Origin: Hypomyces perniciosus
Taxonomy: Eukaryota; Ascomycota; Sordariomycetes; Hypocreales; Hypocreaceae
DNA: 64,000 nt
Direction: 5' to 3'
Assembly: GCA_008477525.1 (NCBI GenBank)
Contig: SPDT01000002.1
Span: 1,798,001-1,862,000 of the forward strand
Position numbers and translations under genes: made by a program. This document shows positions 43,653 through 55,000 of this stretch, one piece after another. Each line of letters starts with the position of its first letter. Position 1 is the first letter of the stretch. The notes under the pieces were generated by a model. The model was given only the letters and a program-made list of their open reading frames with translations. It had not been told where the DNA came from and searched no databases.

Positions 43653-46600
43653 AGCCCGCTTTATCAAGATAAGGATCGGGTGCTTGCAATTTGCTCCTCA
43701 GCTGGGGGATGTCAATAACAACTTGACTCGCGCTGATGCGGTTCTGGCAAGAGCGAACCCAGAAGACCTCGACCTTCTTGTCCTACCCGAATTGGCCTTT
43801 TCTGGTGAGTCTTGCCAATCATAACGTTGGTGTCCTCCAGAAAGAGACTGGAGAGATGCCAAGTGCTCAATAGTCTACCTCTCTTACACCGCTGACAATT
43901 TGGAAGGGTACAACTTCAGGTCGTTACAGCAAATCTCGCCCTTTCTAGAGCCCTCGGGATCCGGTATTACGTCCCTTTGGGCGCGGACAATAGCTTTGAA
44001 GTACGACTGTGTTGTTGTGGCTGGCTATCCGGAGAAGGTCGACGTCTCTCCCAACTGGCCAACGAGCCCCGAATACTACAATTCAGCTATCGTCGTAAAT
44101 GGTGATGGCGAGACGATTGCAAACTATCGCAAATCCTTCCTATACTACACTGACGAGACATGGGCATTGGAAGGCAATCGTGGCTTCTATGACGGCTATA
44201 TTCCTTCACTTGGCAATACTTCCATAGGTATCTGTAAGTTGATAAATCCTACCTCTCCCTCCGTATGAACTTTGATCTTTAGCTGACACGGTACTCTAAG
44301 GTATGGATATTAAGTAAGTTGACAACACGGTAATGGTTCGAAGGATGTTTGCTGATTAACCTGTCTCATCAGCCCCTACAAGTTTGAAGCTCCATGGCAC
44401 GCCTTCGAGTTTGCCTTCCATGTGCTTGAAGTCGAATCAAACTTGGTTATTGTGACCATGTCATGGATAACCAGAGAGGATCCTCGGCGTTTCAGTCGCA
44501 CGCCTGGCCTACCGGATATGGACGCCTTAACATACTGGGTTACGCGGTTGGAGCCCCTCATTCGATCAGATAATGAAGAGGAGATCGTCGTCGTTTTTTG
44601 CAATCGCGCAGGTGTGGAAGATGAGGCGATATATGCAGGAACCAGTGCTGTCATTGGCATCAAAAACGGAGAGGTTAGCGTGTACGGCCTACTGGGGAGA
44701 GGCGAAAGGGAGCTGTTGGTTGTGGACACTTCCAACCCTCCTTTTGCCAAGTTGGTGTACCGACCTGAGGCCAACGGCATGGGCAACAAAACTGGTGAGC
44801 TTGAACAGTCCAAGCCAGACTCAACGTCATCCAACCCTACCCTTGGCCGCGACAGCAAATTGCCGGACGAAGCCCTGCAAGAGTTCGATAATACGAGAAA
44901 CAAGGACCATGATACCTCCGGCGACGAAGCGTCAGATGAAGGGGGACTTCCCGGTGATGACGAACCTTTGTCCTCAACATTGGCCCCCACGAAGGACAAG
45001 CTTTCTTTACCCTCTCGTCCTTCTCCTCCTCTTTCTTCTTCTCCATCATCATCTTCTTCTCCTCCTCTTCCTCCTCCTCATCCTGAGCCTCGTTCAAACT
45101 CGAGGGGCGCCTTATCCTTTGAACAAGATCCGTTGCCACATCCTCCACCTTCTGAAAAATCACCACTGTCTGTAGAGACCGAGCCTGAGGTTGAAGCAAC
45201 GATCAAGAAGCCAACGAACAACAAACGGCATGCACCTTCAATCTCAATACCTCCCCCGCCTGACTCGGCTCCTCATAGTGGTTCGGTACAATCCCCAGCA
45301 ACGGAGAGTATCAACAGCCCAGCACCATCGGCTCCAAGAGCGACACCAACGGCTATTCGGCCACGACTCATCATCCCACAGTCGCCATCGATATTGCCGA
45401 GTCAGTTCACCGCCGTCTCTGACCACCCGATGAGCGCTGCCTCCACCAAATCCGAAAGATCTGTGCAATCCATTAGGTCCAACGAGTCAGAAGCTTCGGT
45501 ACAGACTATTCGCTCCAACCCTCGACCGCCCGAGGATAGTACGCCTTATCCTCACAGCGGCCTTCCCCTAAGTGGATATCCTTCCAACTCCTTTCAACTT
45601 GGGCACGAGAAGCGGATATATGGAGGCCACGTCCAAATCGCACATACAATCGACGGTACCATCACCCCCACAACACCCTTTGACGACATATCCCCGGCCG
45701 CGTCCCGTTGGTTTTGGCGGCAGCCTGGTAGTGCCACCTTTCGAACGCCCGCCTCAGCCGGAGGATGGACACCGAGCACAGCAATTGGCAGAAGGCCTGA
45801 GCCTTTCCCTTGGCCTGCGATCAGATCAGACGTTCGACTACCAAGTATGACCAGAGCGGGCAACAACGAGCGTGGTGTGCGTCACAACACAACACTACAG
45901 GAGGATAGGCAAGACAGTTCACAGACGCCGCAATCCAACACCTCGTCGAACAGAACACAATGGTCAAAGTCGTCTGTGGGAACGCCAAAGCCCGGCTCTC
46001 AGGATGACAAACACCCTTCCAAGCCGTCTTCTCCCAAATCACGCAATGCGAGTCGCAGCGGCATCGCGGGTTTCTCCGACTCGTCACTGAGCGAAGCAGA
46101 CATGACGGCGGTAGTCTCACAGCATCTGGAACAGATTTTCCAGCGAGCTGAGTCCATGGGCAGGATACCAGCTGATTCTAATAGCAATGACACCCCGGTT
46201 CCGGACCGGCCGTCCTCCCCGAAGTCGAGAAATTGTAGCCGGAGCCGCCGCGACGAGGCCAGCGATACACAATACGGCCAGCAGAGACCCCCCGTCGCAC
46301 CAAGCCCCAGTCTTTTGGAGCGTGAATCTCGAGCAGCAATCATACCGACCCCTGTGGCTCTTGACTTTTACCGCCGTCCTCTGTCTCGGGGGGCCACTAC
46401 CCTTTCATATTATGGCCTCTCACACAGGGATGCCTCTCAACAGTATGCCAACCATGATTATGATACAGTCGTACCTCCATGGTCGACATCAACGGTGAGA
46501 CGCGATGCTCCAGGAAGTTCCCTCCGATCCGTCAGCCGCGGTCGGCAGCCCAAAGTCGGAGACGATCCAAGCTCGCAACGGCCAACCTCGGCAGATTCGA

Positions 46601-47217
46601 CCCGGAATCAGTTGCTTCACACCCGAGTTAGCAAACGCCTTTCCCGCGAAATGAAGGCTCAGGACGCTGATCGTCAATCCCGAGACAAGGGCTCTCAGTC
46701 TGAACGCAGGCCTTCACGGAGCGCCCAAGGCCAGATGGAGTTTGAGAGAGTCGAAGTCATAAGCTGTCCAAACTGCCCGGTTCATGGTCGGCAATCCGTC
46801 TCCAGCGGAGGATCCAACAGAGGGTCTCGTCCCACATGCGGCCAGTCGTCATCACCGTTGCCCAACGCTCCAGTGCTTGAAGCGGATGCGTCTCAACCGG
46901 AGAAGACGGTGACGGTCACGACGACTACCACCGGAAGTCTTGGAGAGACTGGTGCTGTAAATGGAAGGGCGATCAATGATAGCAGCCCGCCTAGAAAAAC
47001 GGACTCGGCTGCTTCGAGGCCTGAACGAAAAACGATGTTCAAGTCGACGTTTAACCCCGTCACACCAAAGGCTATGACTTTCCGTCACAGTGACATGGAC
47101 ACTGAGCCGATCCCGAATTTGGAATGCGTTGAGAAGAAATCGTCCTCAGGTCGACGTGGCAACAAGGAGGAACGTGTGCAGACGGTTGAACTCGCAACCT
47201 CTAGCACCACAGCGTAG
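43653..47217 (+). CDS. NTA1-like protein N-terminal amidase with long disordered tail (5' end unresolved)
   Basis: Carbon-nitrogen hydrolase resembling Nta1, which deamidates N-terminal Asn/Gln in the N-degron pathway. Exons are (43653)-43804, 43907-44233, 44301-44313 (13 nt) and 44373-47217. The Glu-Lys-Cys triad is visible: LLVLPELAFSG, NYRKSFLYYTDE and SIGIC-MDINPYKFEAPWHAF. The Cys codon is split T|GT by intron 2 and its last two bases lie in the 13-nt exon. After about 300 catalytic residues comes a roughly 800-residue Ser/Pro/Arg-rich tail with a small CPNCPVHG motif near 46770. The first exon reads KIRIGCLQFAPQLGDVNNNL, but its expected initiator is ATA. An upstream exon is likely (for example ATG 43481 to donor 43508, joined at 43653). 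The position fits the MAT-linked amidase gene of other Sordariomycetes. Confidence 0.85.
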
Positions 47218-47659
47218 GCGTTCCCTTTTCATGATCTCACGATCCCCTCCTGGTTTTATGACTCTTACTGAACCTGGACTTGAAGGATCAAACAACGCGG
47301 GAAATGACAGCATGACGACGAAACATGGCATTGAGTTCCCTCACGATTTGCAGCCAGCCCTGATACCTATTTGATTTACGGCCGTACACCATTGCAATGC
47401 ACACTACATTTTTGCAAAAAACATATTGCGTATTGATACAATACCCAGATTCAACCCGCTCAGCATCAGCGTCAGCGTCAGCGTCTTTTGCTTGGTTTGG
47501 TGTCAGTTTTCCTACCGCTTCTCGATGAGTTTTGTTTCCAACAACACCCTTTTTGAACTTTCATTTGTAATCACTTTCTTTCGTTTGTTTGGGGGGTCGG
47601 GATGGGGAGTTGGATCATGTACGCTCGCTCATGTAGGCAGACACTGAAATGACTTTATG

Positions 47660-48360
47660 GATGACTCTGTGTCCTGGAGTGAATGTGATGAATGTGATGA
47701 ATGAAACGATGTTTACGGATGTTTGCTCAATAAACTACCCACTACTACTACCCACTCGAACCAGACTGCCCCGACACATTTACTAAGATGTTCAACCGAC
47801 TCCCTGCCTCCACGACGACCTTCCGGCCCTACGGAATCTACACCCTACAAGGATCAAATAGTACAACGAACGACTTACTTGGTTTACACATCATAGCTCC
47901 GGCAGGCTTATATATAAAGACGAGGAAAGCTGCCAATTGGTGGCTCTTCATGGAGGTACTATCATGGTCACGCTGATCATGAGTTGATCAAGTCGCTATA
48001 CTTTGCCATGCATGCATTCCAGCAAGATGACTGTTCAGCTACGTGCCGAGTAAGAGCGGGTAATGGTGAAATAAGTACTTCATTGTGCTATTTGATCCTT
48101 GTGGGGTGTCCCTCTTTGACGACTCCTGTGAACCAGCTTCCAAAATGATCACCATGTAGGCCTATGACTATGCACGTCTTGGAATGTGAATATGATGGAC
48201 GAACATATGTTTCAGTAATTAAACTACCCACTACCACCACCACCCACTCAAACCAGGCGGCCAACTAGCTTCCGAAATGATGACCATTTATTACATCTTA
48301 GAGTGAACATGATGAAAGAACAGATGTTTTAGTAAAACTAGCTACCCGCACCTTGGACCC
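47660..48360. repeat. Three diverged copies of a short repeat (AAACTACCCACTAC family)
   Basis: Copies lie at about 47665-47770, 48165-48285 and 48290-48360. The shared order is GTGAA(T/C)(A/G)TGATG, then an ATGTTT element, then AAACTACCCACTAC, then CACTC(G/A)AACCAG. The third copy is shorter (AAACTAGCTACCC). Copies 2 and 3 are near-adjacent and are joined by CTTCC(A/G)AAATGAT(C/G)ACCAT, which also precedes copy 2 at 48135. Confidence 0.6.
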
Positions 48361-48479
48361 TTCACTTCCGACGCCTGAAGATAAGAGAACTGTAGTTCTC
48401 TTGTTAGCTGGCATCATCATCAATCGTCTTGAGCTTCGACTCACAGTATTAAGCACAGTATTTTCGAGGGAAACTAGCA

Positions 48480-48893
48480 GCTTCGGAATCAGCACTTAAA
48501 ATCGCCACTGACCTACTTCCTCGATGAGCCGCCCTTTTTGACTGCCTGGACATATTTGGGAAGAAACACCACCCGGTTGGGATGCCTCTCACACCAAGAC
48601 CCCCAGCCGTATAGAAGAGAAATCGTTATCGATTGGCAGCTCCCACTGGGCTAGGACTCTGGCGAGAGAGAGGGGTCCCAAGCGGGTAGTGTTTTTGCCA
48701 AATACGGTGCGACGGTCTGGTGTGGGCAACTTGATGAGGAACTAGATCAAGATGGCTTGGTGAGAATGTTACGGGTTTGGAACGAGTACTTACAATTGCT
48801 GGTGACCTATTTCCTCGATACGTCACCACTTTTGACAGCCTACGTATTTGAGAAGAAACACTACCCCTCTGGGGCACCTTTTTACCAGCCCAT
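48480..48893. repeat. Three copies of a ~100-bp repeat, one inverted
   Basis: Direct copies lie at about 48480-48595 and 48774-48893 (shared GACCTA(C/T)TTCCTCGAT, TTTTGAC(T/A)GCCT, GAAGAAACAC(C/T)ACCC). An inverted copy lies at about 48683-48745 (GGGTAGTGTTT...CAAATACG). Many differences between the direct copies are C/T, which would fit old repeat-induced point mutation but was not counted. Confidence 0.6.
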
Positions 48894-48922
48894 CCAGTCC
48901 TATGGAAGTGCTTCTGTAAAAG

Positions 48923-48990
48923 TGGAGGATGGAGGAGGATGGAGGAGGATGGAGGAGGATGGAGGAGAATGGAGGAGAATGGAGGAGAAG
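48923..48990. repeat. 10-bp minisatellite (GGAGGAGGAT)
   Basis: About six consecutive 10-bp units, GGAGGAGGAT in the first units and GGAGGAGAAT in the later ones, at the end of the second direct copy of the ~100-bp repeat. Confidence 0.9.
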
Positions 48991-49746
48991 AATGGATGAG
49001 GGTCATGAAGAATGATGGATGAGAACGAGAGAATCACAGCCCTTTTTATATTTGGGTGCTGAGGTATAATGGGTCCGATATGTGGACACCAAGTCCCCAA
49101 CACATGCTCGGCTATTGAATAGGCCGCTTCTCTTCTTCAACGTCCTGGTAGTTACGTCTTCCAATCTTCGGGCATTACTACCATATTGGTGTTTGGTGTG
49201 TGTATGTGTGGAGCGCTGCGTAAGAATCACCTCGATCACCGACTATGATCCAACGTAAGCCAAGGAGACAGTGATGCAACCGTGATCCATGTGTACGTTC
49301 CTCCAGCATAGATACCAGCCAGCCGTTGACACTAGCCACCCGTTAGCACGATCGCTACCATAATCCTTAGTTCCGATCTACGATCTAAGGGAGAAGCCAG
49401 AGAACGTGGTGAGTGTTAGCGGGAGATCGGGGCGCCATCTGAGCAATACAAGTCACACTGGTGATAGGAAATCCATCAAACGCAGACATTGCTATTGAAC
49501 AATCTGACCTTGTGAAGTGACTAGCTGTTCGATCGAATAGTCACTCACTAAGATACACTCCATAATTGCAGTCCAACAACACGATCCATATTGTTCCCTG
49601 TCCATAGTCGTCTCCTCTGCACTTCCCAACCACAAGGCCCTCGGCCCTATTGCTCCGATGTCGTATTGATTCTGGAAATCTTGCTTGGAAGACCAGGTTC
49701 AGCTGGGCGAAGAAATCCTTGGGTTTCATTAGCCAACGCCCTGTTC

Positions 49747-50112
49747 CTACAAGCAGATAGAATCGATTCCCTTACCAGCCCAAGTCATAATACTTGGGTT
49801 GCGGGCCACAAAGTCCTTAACCCAGTTGGGCGAAACCGGCTCGCCCCCCAGTATCTGGGCGGCAAATGAGATGAATGTGGGATGCGTTGGTGGCGTGCCC
49901 TCCTTCGCCATGTCATGAACCCAGCGACAGAGCTGATCCTCCATCTCTCGAGTAAGCTTCTTCGTGGGCCCGTAAGGAATTTCGGCCTCGTCCGCCCAAT
50001 CAATGAGCATTTCACGGGAAACTCCACAATTCCGGGCAGGCCTGTACAGCTCCCTGGTCTTCCTCACCTGCTCCAGGGCTTCTTTCCTTCGTGCTTCCAC
50101 GTATGAAGACAT
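49747..50112 (-). pseudogene. HTH (Psq / Tc5 CENP-B type) fragment of a pogo-like transposase
   Basis: From the ATG at 50112 the frame encodes 121 residues; an in-frame ATG at 50217 would add 35. SSYVEARRKEALEQVRKTRE followed by ARNCGVSREMLIDWADEAEI is a Psq-type helix-turn-helix. KLTREMEDQLCRWVHDMAKE, FISFAAQILGGEPVSPNWVK and DFVARNPSIM are the CENP-B/Tc5-type second HTH of fungal pogo transposases. The DDE catalytic domain is missing; the frame stops just after GKGIDS, where such proteins normally continue. It is either a decayed transposase 5' end or a solo DNA-binding protein. No terminal inverted repeats were recognised around it. Confidence 0.65.
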
Positions 50113-50217
50113 GATGCGGTGGCAACGAATACGAATTTTACTTAAGAGATTCACGGGAGTTGAGAGAGAAGTTGGAAGTGAGTGTAAATGTTGGTGTGTA
50201 AGTTGGGCGGCCTTCAT

Positions 50218-52047
50218 ATGCCGTGCTCCAGAGACATCGAAGATATGCGAGCTTCTGCCTCATGGCTCTGACAAACACCCATGAGAGCCAATGACGAGTC
50301 AACACTACAAAGTACATGGAACACATGCATATCAGACGCCACCTAAGCCCAAGGGCAAAAGCAAAAAGGGTTCCAGGCTGAAAAAAACTGACGAATTACA
50401 TACATAGACCACATACGGATCAAATACCACCCGAGTCGGAACACGAAGGGCGCAGGCAGAGAAGCCTGTTTGCCTGCTTCTCCTCCATGCATCCATACAT
50501 TTACGAGCGAATACTACCAAGTACACATTGCCACACAAGCCTAAAAGCGAAAAGAAAGAAAAAGAAAAGAAAAACAGGCTGCAGGCAGAGCAACATGACG
50601 AAGCACGTAGTATCGCACATGCAGCTCGGACGCATGAAAGTCCGAATAAAGAGCCGGAAGAGATCCGCGTCTACCTGTCTATCAGAATCATACGATGAAG
50701 TACACACGGCACGCATGTCACATATCACATACCATCCAAGTTCAAAAATAGGCAAATGGCTGCAGACAGAGACACCTGTCTGCCTGTCGGCCAATGGATC
50801 TGTCACATGCATGAAGCAATATCACTGCATACTACTCCGTACTATGGGAGTGGATACATGGGCCGCCCTGCGGCAAGAGAGATTCTAGCCCGAACCACAA
50901 GGGTGTTCTGATTCACAAGGGGTGTTCTGGGGGATGTTTGCAGGACGATTGCCGAGAGAGGGGAAGTCCAGCCATTGTAACCTTGTTTGCCAATGAGAAG
51001 ATGATATTTGGAGAGTATTGGCTTGGTTATTCTTGGGTGAAATGAGTTGTCCCCATGCAAGGGAGAAAAGAGAAGATGAGAAAAGAGAAGATAAGAGAAG
51101 AGAGGAGAGGAGAAGAGAAGTGCGGGAGGAGACGGATATCGCCCGAGTAGATAGTACGTAGATACGTACAGGTACCGGCTCGCCCCGGCCTTAGCGCCCG
51201 CAACCAATGCCGAGAGTAGCTTAGACAATATCGTCGTATTTGAGCCAATCGGGCATATCTACATGATACTACGAAGTACTGCTGCGAAGTACTGCTACTC
51301 TGCATTACTCAAGGCTCAGAACTCAGCATGGTGGCATAGCAATTTGTTGGCAATTTGGATCAATTTCGTTCACTCATCAATACTACCTTGCCTGTCCTGT
51401 TGTTCCTCCTCTCCTACTCCTTCCTGCAATAGTCGTTTGCCCACGCCCCCTCCCCCTCCCGCCTCAACAGCCCCACGCATCTACTCGCTCTCCTCTCGCC
51501 CTGCTCATCTTGGACATGCTGACAACCATCGGGTACAGTCTGCTAAACAAGATGAATATTCCCTCCAAATCTAGTGGTACGCCAAGCCCGCATACCAAAA
51601 CACCATGACGTAGGTACATAACTCCACAAGGCGAGCTTCTACCCAGGTGAAGGTACAGCACCATGTCCGTATCAACACTCCCCAGCCCCCAACAGTATTG
51701 CCAAAAAGGGAGAGTGGGTTTGTTGTACGGAGTACATATGACGGAATAGAATAACATGTTCTGGTTTGCACAAGAGGATGTACCCCGAAGAAAAATGGGG
51801 AAATGAACAGCAGAGCAAAAAGAGAAAAGCAAGGCTGTAGAAAGGATGGTTGGTGGTGGGTTGCTTGGCTAATTAGAATGGTCGGTGCCAGTCCTATGGC
51901 TATCCGAGTATTGTGAAAAGCAAAGTAAAATCGTTCAGCGTCGTCAAAAGGTCTGCCGTCAAGTTGCAATGGTCATGTCAATCAAATAGGCGTGCGAACA
52001 AATTTCCAGCAAGTTAAAGTATTGATATTGAAGCCTATCGAGTCGGC
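50218..52047. other. Gene-poor interval before apsA 3' end
   Basis: 1.8 kb without a supported gene. It contains an A/G-rich tract at 51060-51125 (GAGAAGAGAAGATGAG type), TACTCCGTA motifs at 50833 and 51726, and a pair of similar segments (GAAGCCTGTTTGCCTGCTTC at about 50461 and GACACCTGTCTGCCTGTCGG at about 50771). Open frames are short and overlapping. Confidence 0.5.
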
Positions 52048-55000
52048 TTACGCCCGAGAACGCATAGACGCCATGGGGGTACTCGAGCCGGATTGTCCAG
52101 ATTGTCCCGAGTCTCGAGGTTGTCCTGAGTGGTGCGCATAAGGGTGCAGACGACTTCTTCTAGCAGTATGGGGCAGAGTCCCAACATCATGTTTCCCTAT
52201 CAAATTGTTAGCCGGGCTCTCCCAAATATTACTTTCTCATGTGTTTGTTCATCAGACTTACCATCGCAGCATGCTCTCACGTTCTCGAGACGATCAGATT
52301 CCCTATCCTGACGCTCAATCATCTCTCGGACATCCTCAGCGCTATTGTGAACCTCGCTCGCCTCGTAGATGCCCACGTTTTGAGCACTCGATGTTTTACC
52401 TCCCCGCATAGTAGAGAATGTTCCCGATAATTTGGGTCCTCCAGACCTAAAATATCCGCTAAACTTGCTACTCAAGCTGCTCATGGAAGCTTTACTAGTG
52501 GCTGTTTTGTGTTTGGCTGGCGTCAACGTGGGAATATCCATCGGTACGCCCTCAACCTGAGATTCATTCCGTGTCACACGTGAGTTGTAGGATGACAGAG
52601 ATGGAGCTGAGGGTCGAGTGCCATTGGCTGGTCGCTGCCCAAACTGGGGATTAAACTCATCCACATCTTCTCGAGCAATGTGCTCTGCCATCTCTTCTGC
52701 ATCCGACTGGCCTTCATGGCTAGTTCTCAACAAGAGGTATGACAGTGCATTGAACCAAGTTTCATGCCGTTGGCCCGTGGTGCATGTGAACTTGATCGTC
52801 CTGCCTGGAGAGATAATCACCAAACTCTTACGGTGAAGACCCGGTGGCATAGGATTATCGTCCGTCACCACTCGCACTGCCTCGATCGGAACACTCTTCG
52901 CCTTCAACTCGGACCGCCCACTCGTTGCAATCGATGGGTCCTTGTCGCTCCAGTACAATGTCCGAGTATAAGGATGAACCCAAAAGTAGCGACGGTGTCG
53001 CTTCTCTGACAACTCGCCCCGGCCAGTCTTACGCGTATACTTCCACAGGTATTCACCAATCATCGTTTGCGTAATGGCTTGGATCATGCGCGGATCGGTG
53101 TTCGGGCCAAAGCCGGTAGGGTTCATACCCATGTCGCTTGGTCGAACATTGAAACGCGAGTCAATCTCTGACGCGAACGACGACATCGATGATTGTCTGG
53201 AGATGGCTGTTGCTTTGGCTGGTGTTTGTAATTCAACGTTACCGTGGGACGAACCAGTACGAACAGCTCGAGGAGTAGGAGTGTCAAGGCCGGTTGGAGA
53301 TGTCGCCCTGTGTTGATTCGGGGTACGCGGCCGGTGCTTCATTGCCGAGGCTGGCCAGAGAGGAGGTCCCATATTGCCCTGAGTTTGGGGTCCATGAGAT
53401 GAGCCAGAACGCGCTGCTTGAATTATTTGCTGATGATTTGATGGCAATGGTGGTGCATCCACAAGTGACGATCTCGCACTTGCGGCACTGTTAGGTCTAC
53501 GTGAAGGCGTAGACTCCAGTGCTGCTACATCCACGGTCTTGTTCTTGTTATGAACAGGAACTGGGCTGTCAAAATTCTCCTGGGGCCGGTACATCCTGAC
53601 TGTTCCGATGGTGTCAGGGCTACCAACAGTGCTGATGGAAGGACTCTTGCCACGGGTTCGAAGACCAGTCTTAATCAGTTGGTCAATTGCTGCTGCAGTT
53701 AAAGAAGTCTGGGCGCCCTGGTCAATAGTCCAAACAACCTGCTTGCCCTTGGGATCAACAGCAGCGCTCGTAGACAGTTCCTTCAACGCTTGTTGTGATT
53801 GGCGAGTATCAACTTCTGGTGATCCAGAAGGAAATACCCAGGTCTCATCTTCGGTGATGGTTGGCGAGACTGCGTTATTCTGGTTTTGATCAGCAAATGG
53901 TGCGAAGATATTGTAGTCCGCATGTCTGGGAAGAATGAAGCCATCCCTCTTCGGGCTTCGTGGGGTGATTGGTTCAGTATCCATGGTCTCGATTGGTGAG
54001 AAAACAAAGCGCGGGATAGATGGAATCTCTGGAAGAGGGGGGCTAACCGGCTCTACAACCTCAACTGATATTGAGGACATGACGAGGGTAGGAAGGGCAG
54101 GAGGCTGTTCCGCAATGGGAACAGTATGCTCGGTTGAGAGGGACGAAAAGGCCAATGATGGCGGAAGCTGTACTGGCTCAGGTACAGGGTCGACATTCTC
54201 CATGGCAATGCTTGAGTAGACCAGCAAAGGCTCGGGTGGTACCACCTCGGGCTGCTCCTTTGGCTCTAGATGCTCGGAGTGAATTGGCGACAGATTGAGG
54301 GAGGGTGGCAGGACCACCACTTCGGGTTCGCTCACGGGCTCAACGTCCTGAGCCATGATCGATGACATGCTGAGTCTGGGCATGAGAGGAATTACAGGAG
54401 CAATTGCTCTGGCAGCCGATTTCTCGGGCACTTCAGGAGCGGGAGCTGGCTCGACTGCCTCAAAGTGAAGGAATGACATGCTCAGTTCAGGCACAGTTGG
54501 ACTCTCGGGCCTTGGCTCCAGATCTTCCGCCGCAATGATGGATAAGCCCAGCACTGGCGGAGGAGTCTCTGGTTCTTCTCGTGGCTCCAAGCCCTCCGTA
54601 AGGATCCATGATAGACTCAACTCCGGTAGAGTGTCTATCTCTTCTTCTTCTTCTACCGGTTCCAGACCCTCGGAGAGGATGGCTGACAAAGATAAAGGTG
54701 GAGGTAAAACCTCTGGCTCCTCTCTCGGTTCTAGGCCTTCGGCGAGAATAAGTGATAAAGACAGGCGTGGGGGTCGCTCTTGTCTGGGTTCCAGGCCCTC
54801 GGAGATGATGGCTGACAAAGATAAAGGTGGAGGTAAAACCTCTGGCTCCTCTCTCGGTTCTAGGCCTTCGGCGAGAATAAGTGACAAGGACAGCCGTGGA
54901 GGTCGTTCTTGTCTTGGTTCAAGGCCCTCGGAGATGACGGCTGATAAGGATAGAGAAGGAGGAAGAATGGCTGGCTCAGACTTGGGTTCTAAAACTGAGG

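Larger units (their letters stand above)
47218..49746. other. Gene-poor, repeat-rich interval after the amidase
   Basis: 2.5 kb without a supported gene. The first 250 bp are presumably the amidase 3' UTR, with a short GCGTCA run (47465-47485). The rest holds two small dispersed repeat families and a minisatellite, listed separately. Open frames are short and lie on repeats. Confidence 0.55.

Noticed and set aside
44573..45175. 200-residue frame overlapping the amidase
   Set aside because: An out-of-frame reading of the Ser/Pro tail. The amidase frame is continuous.
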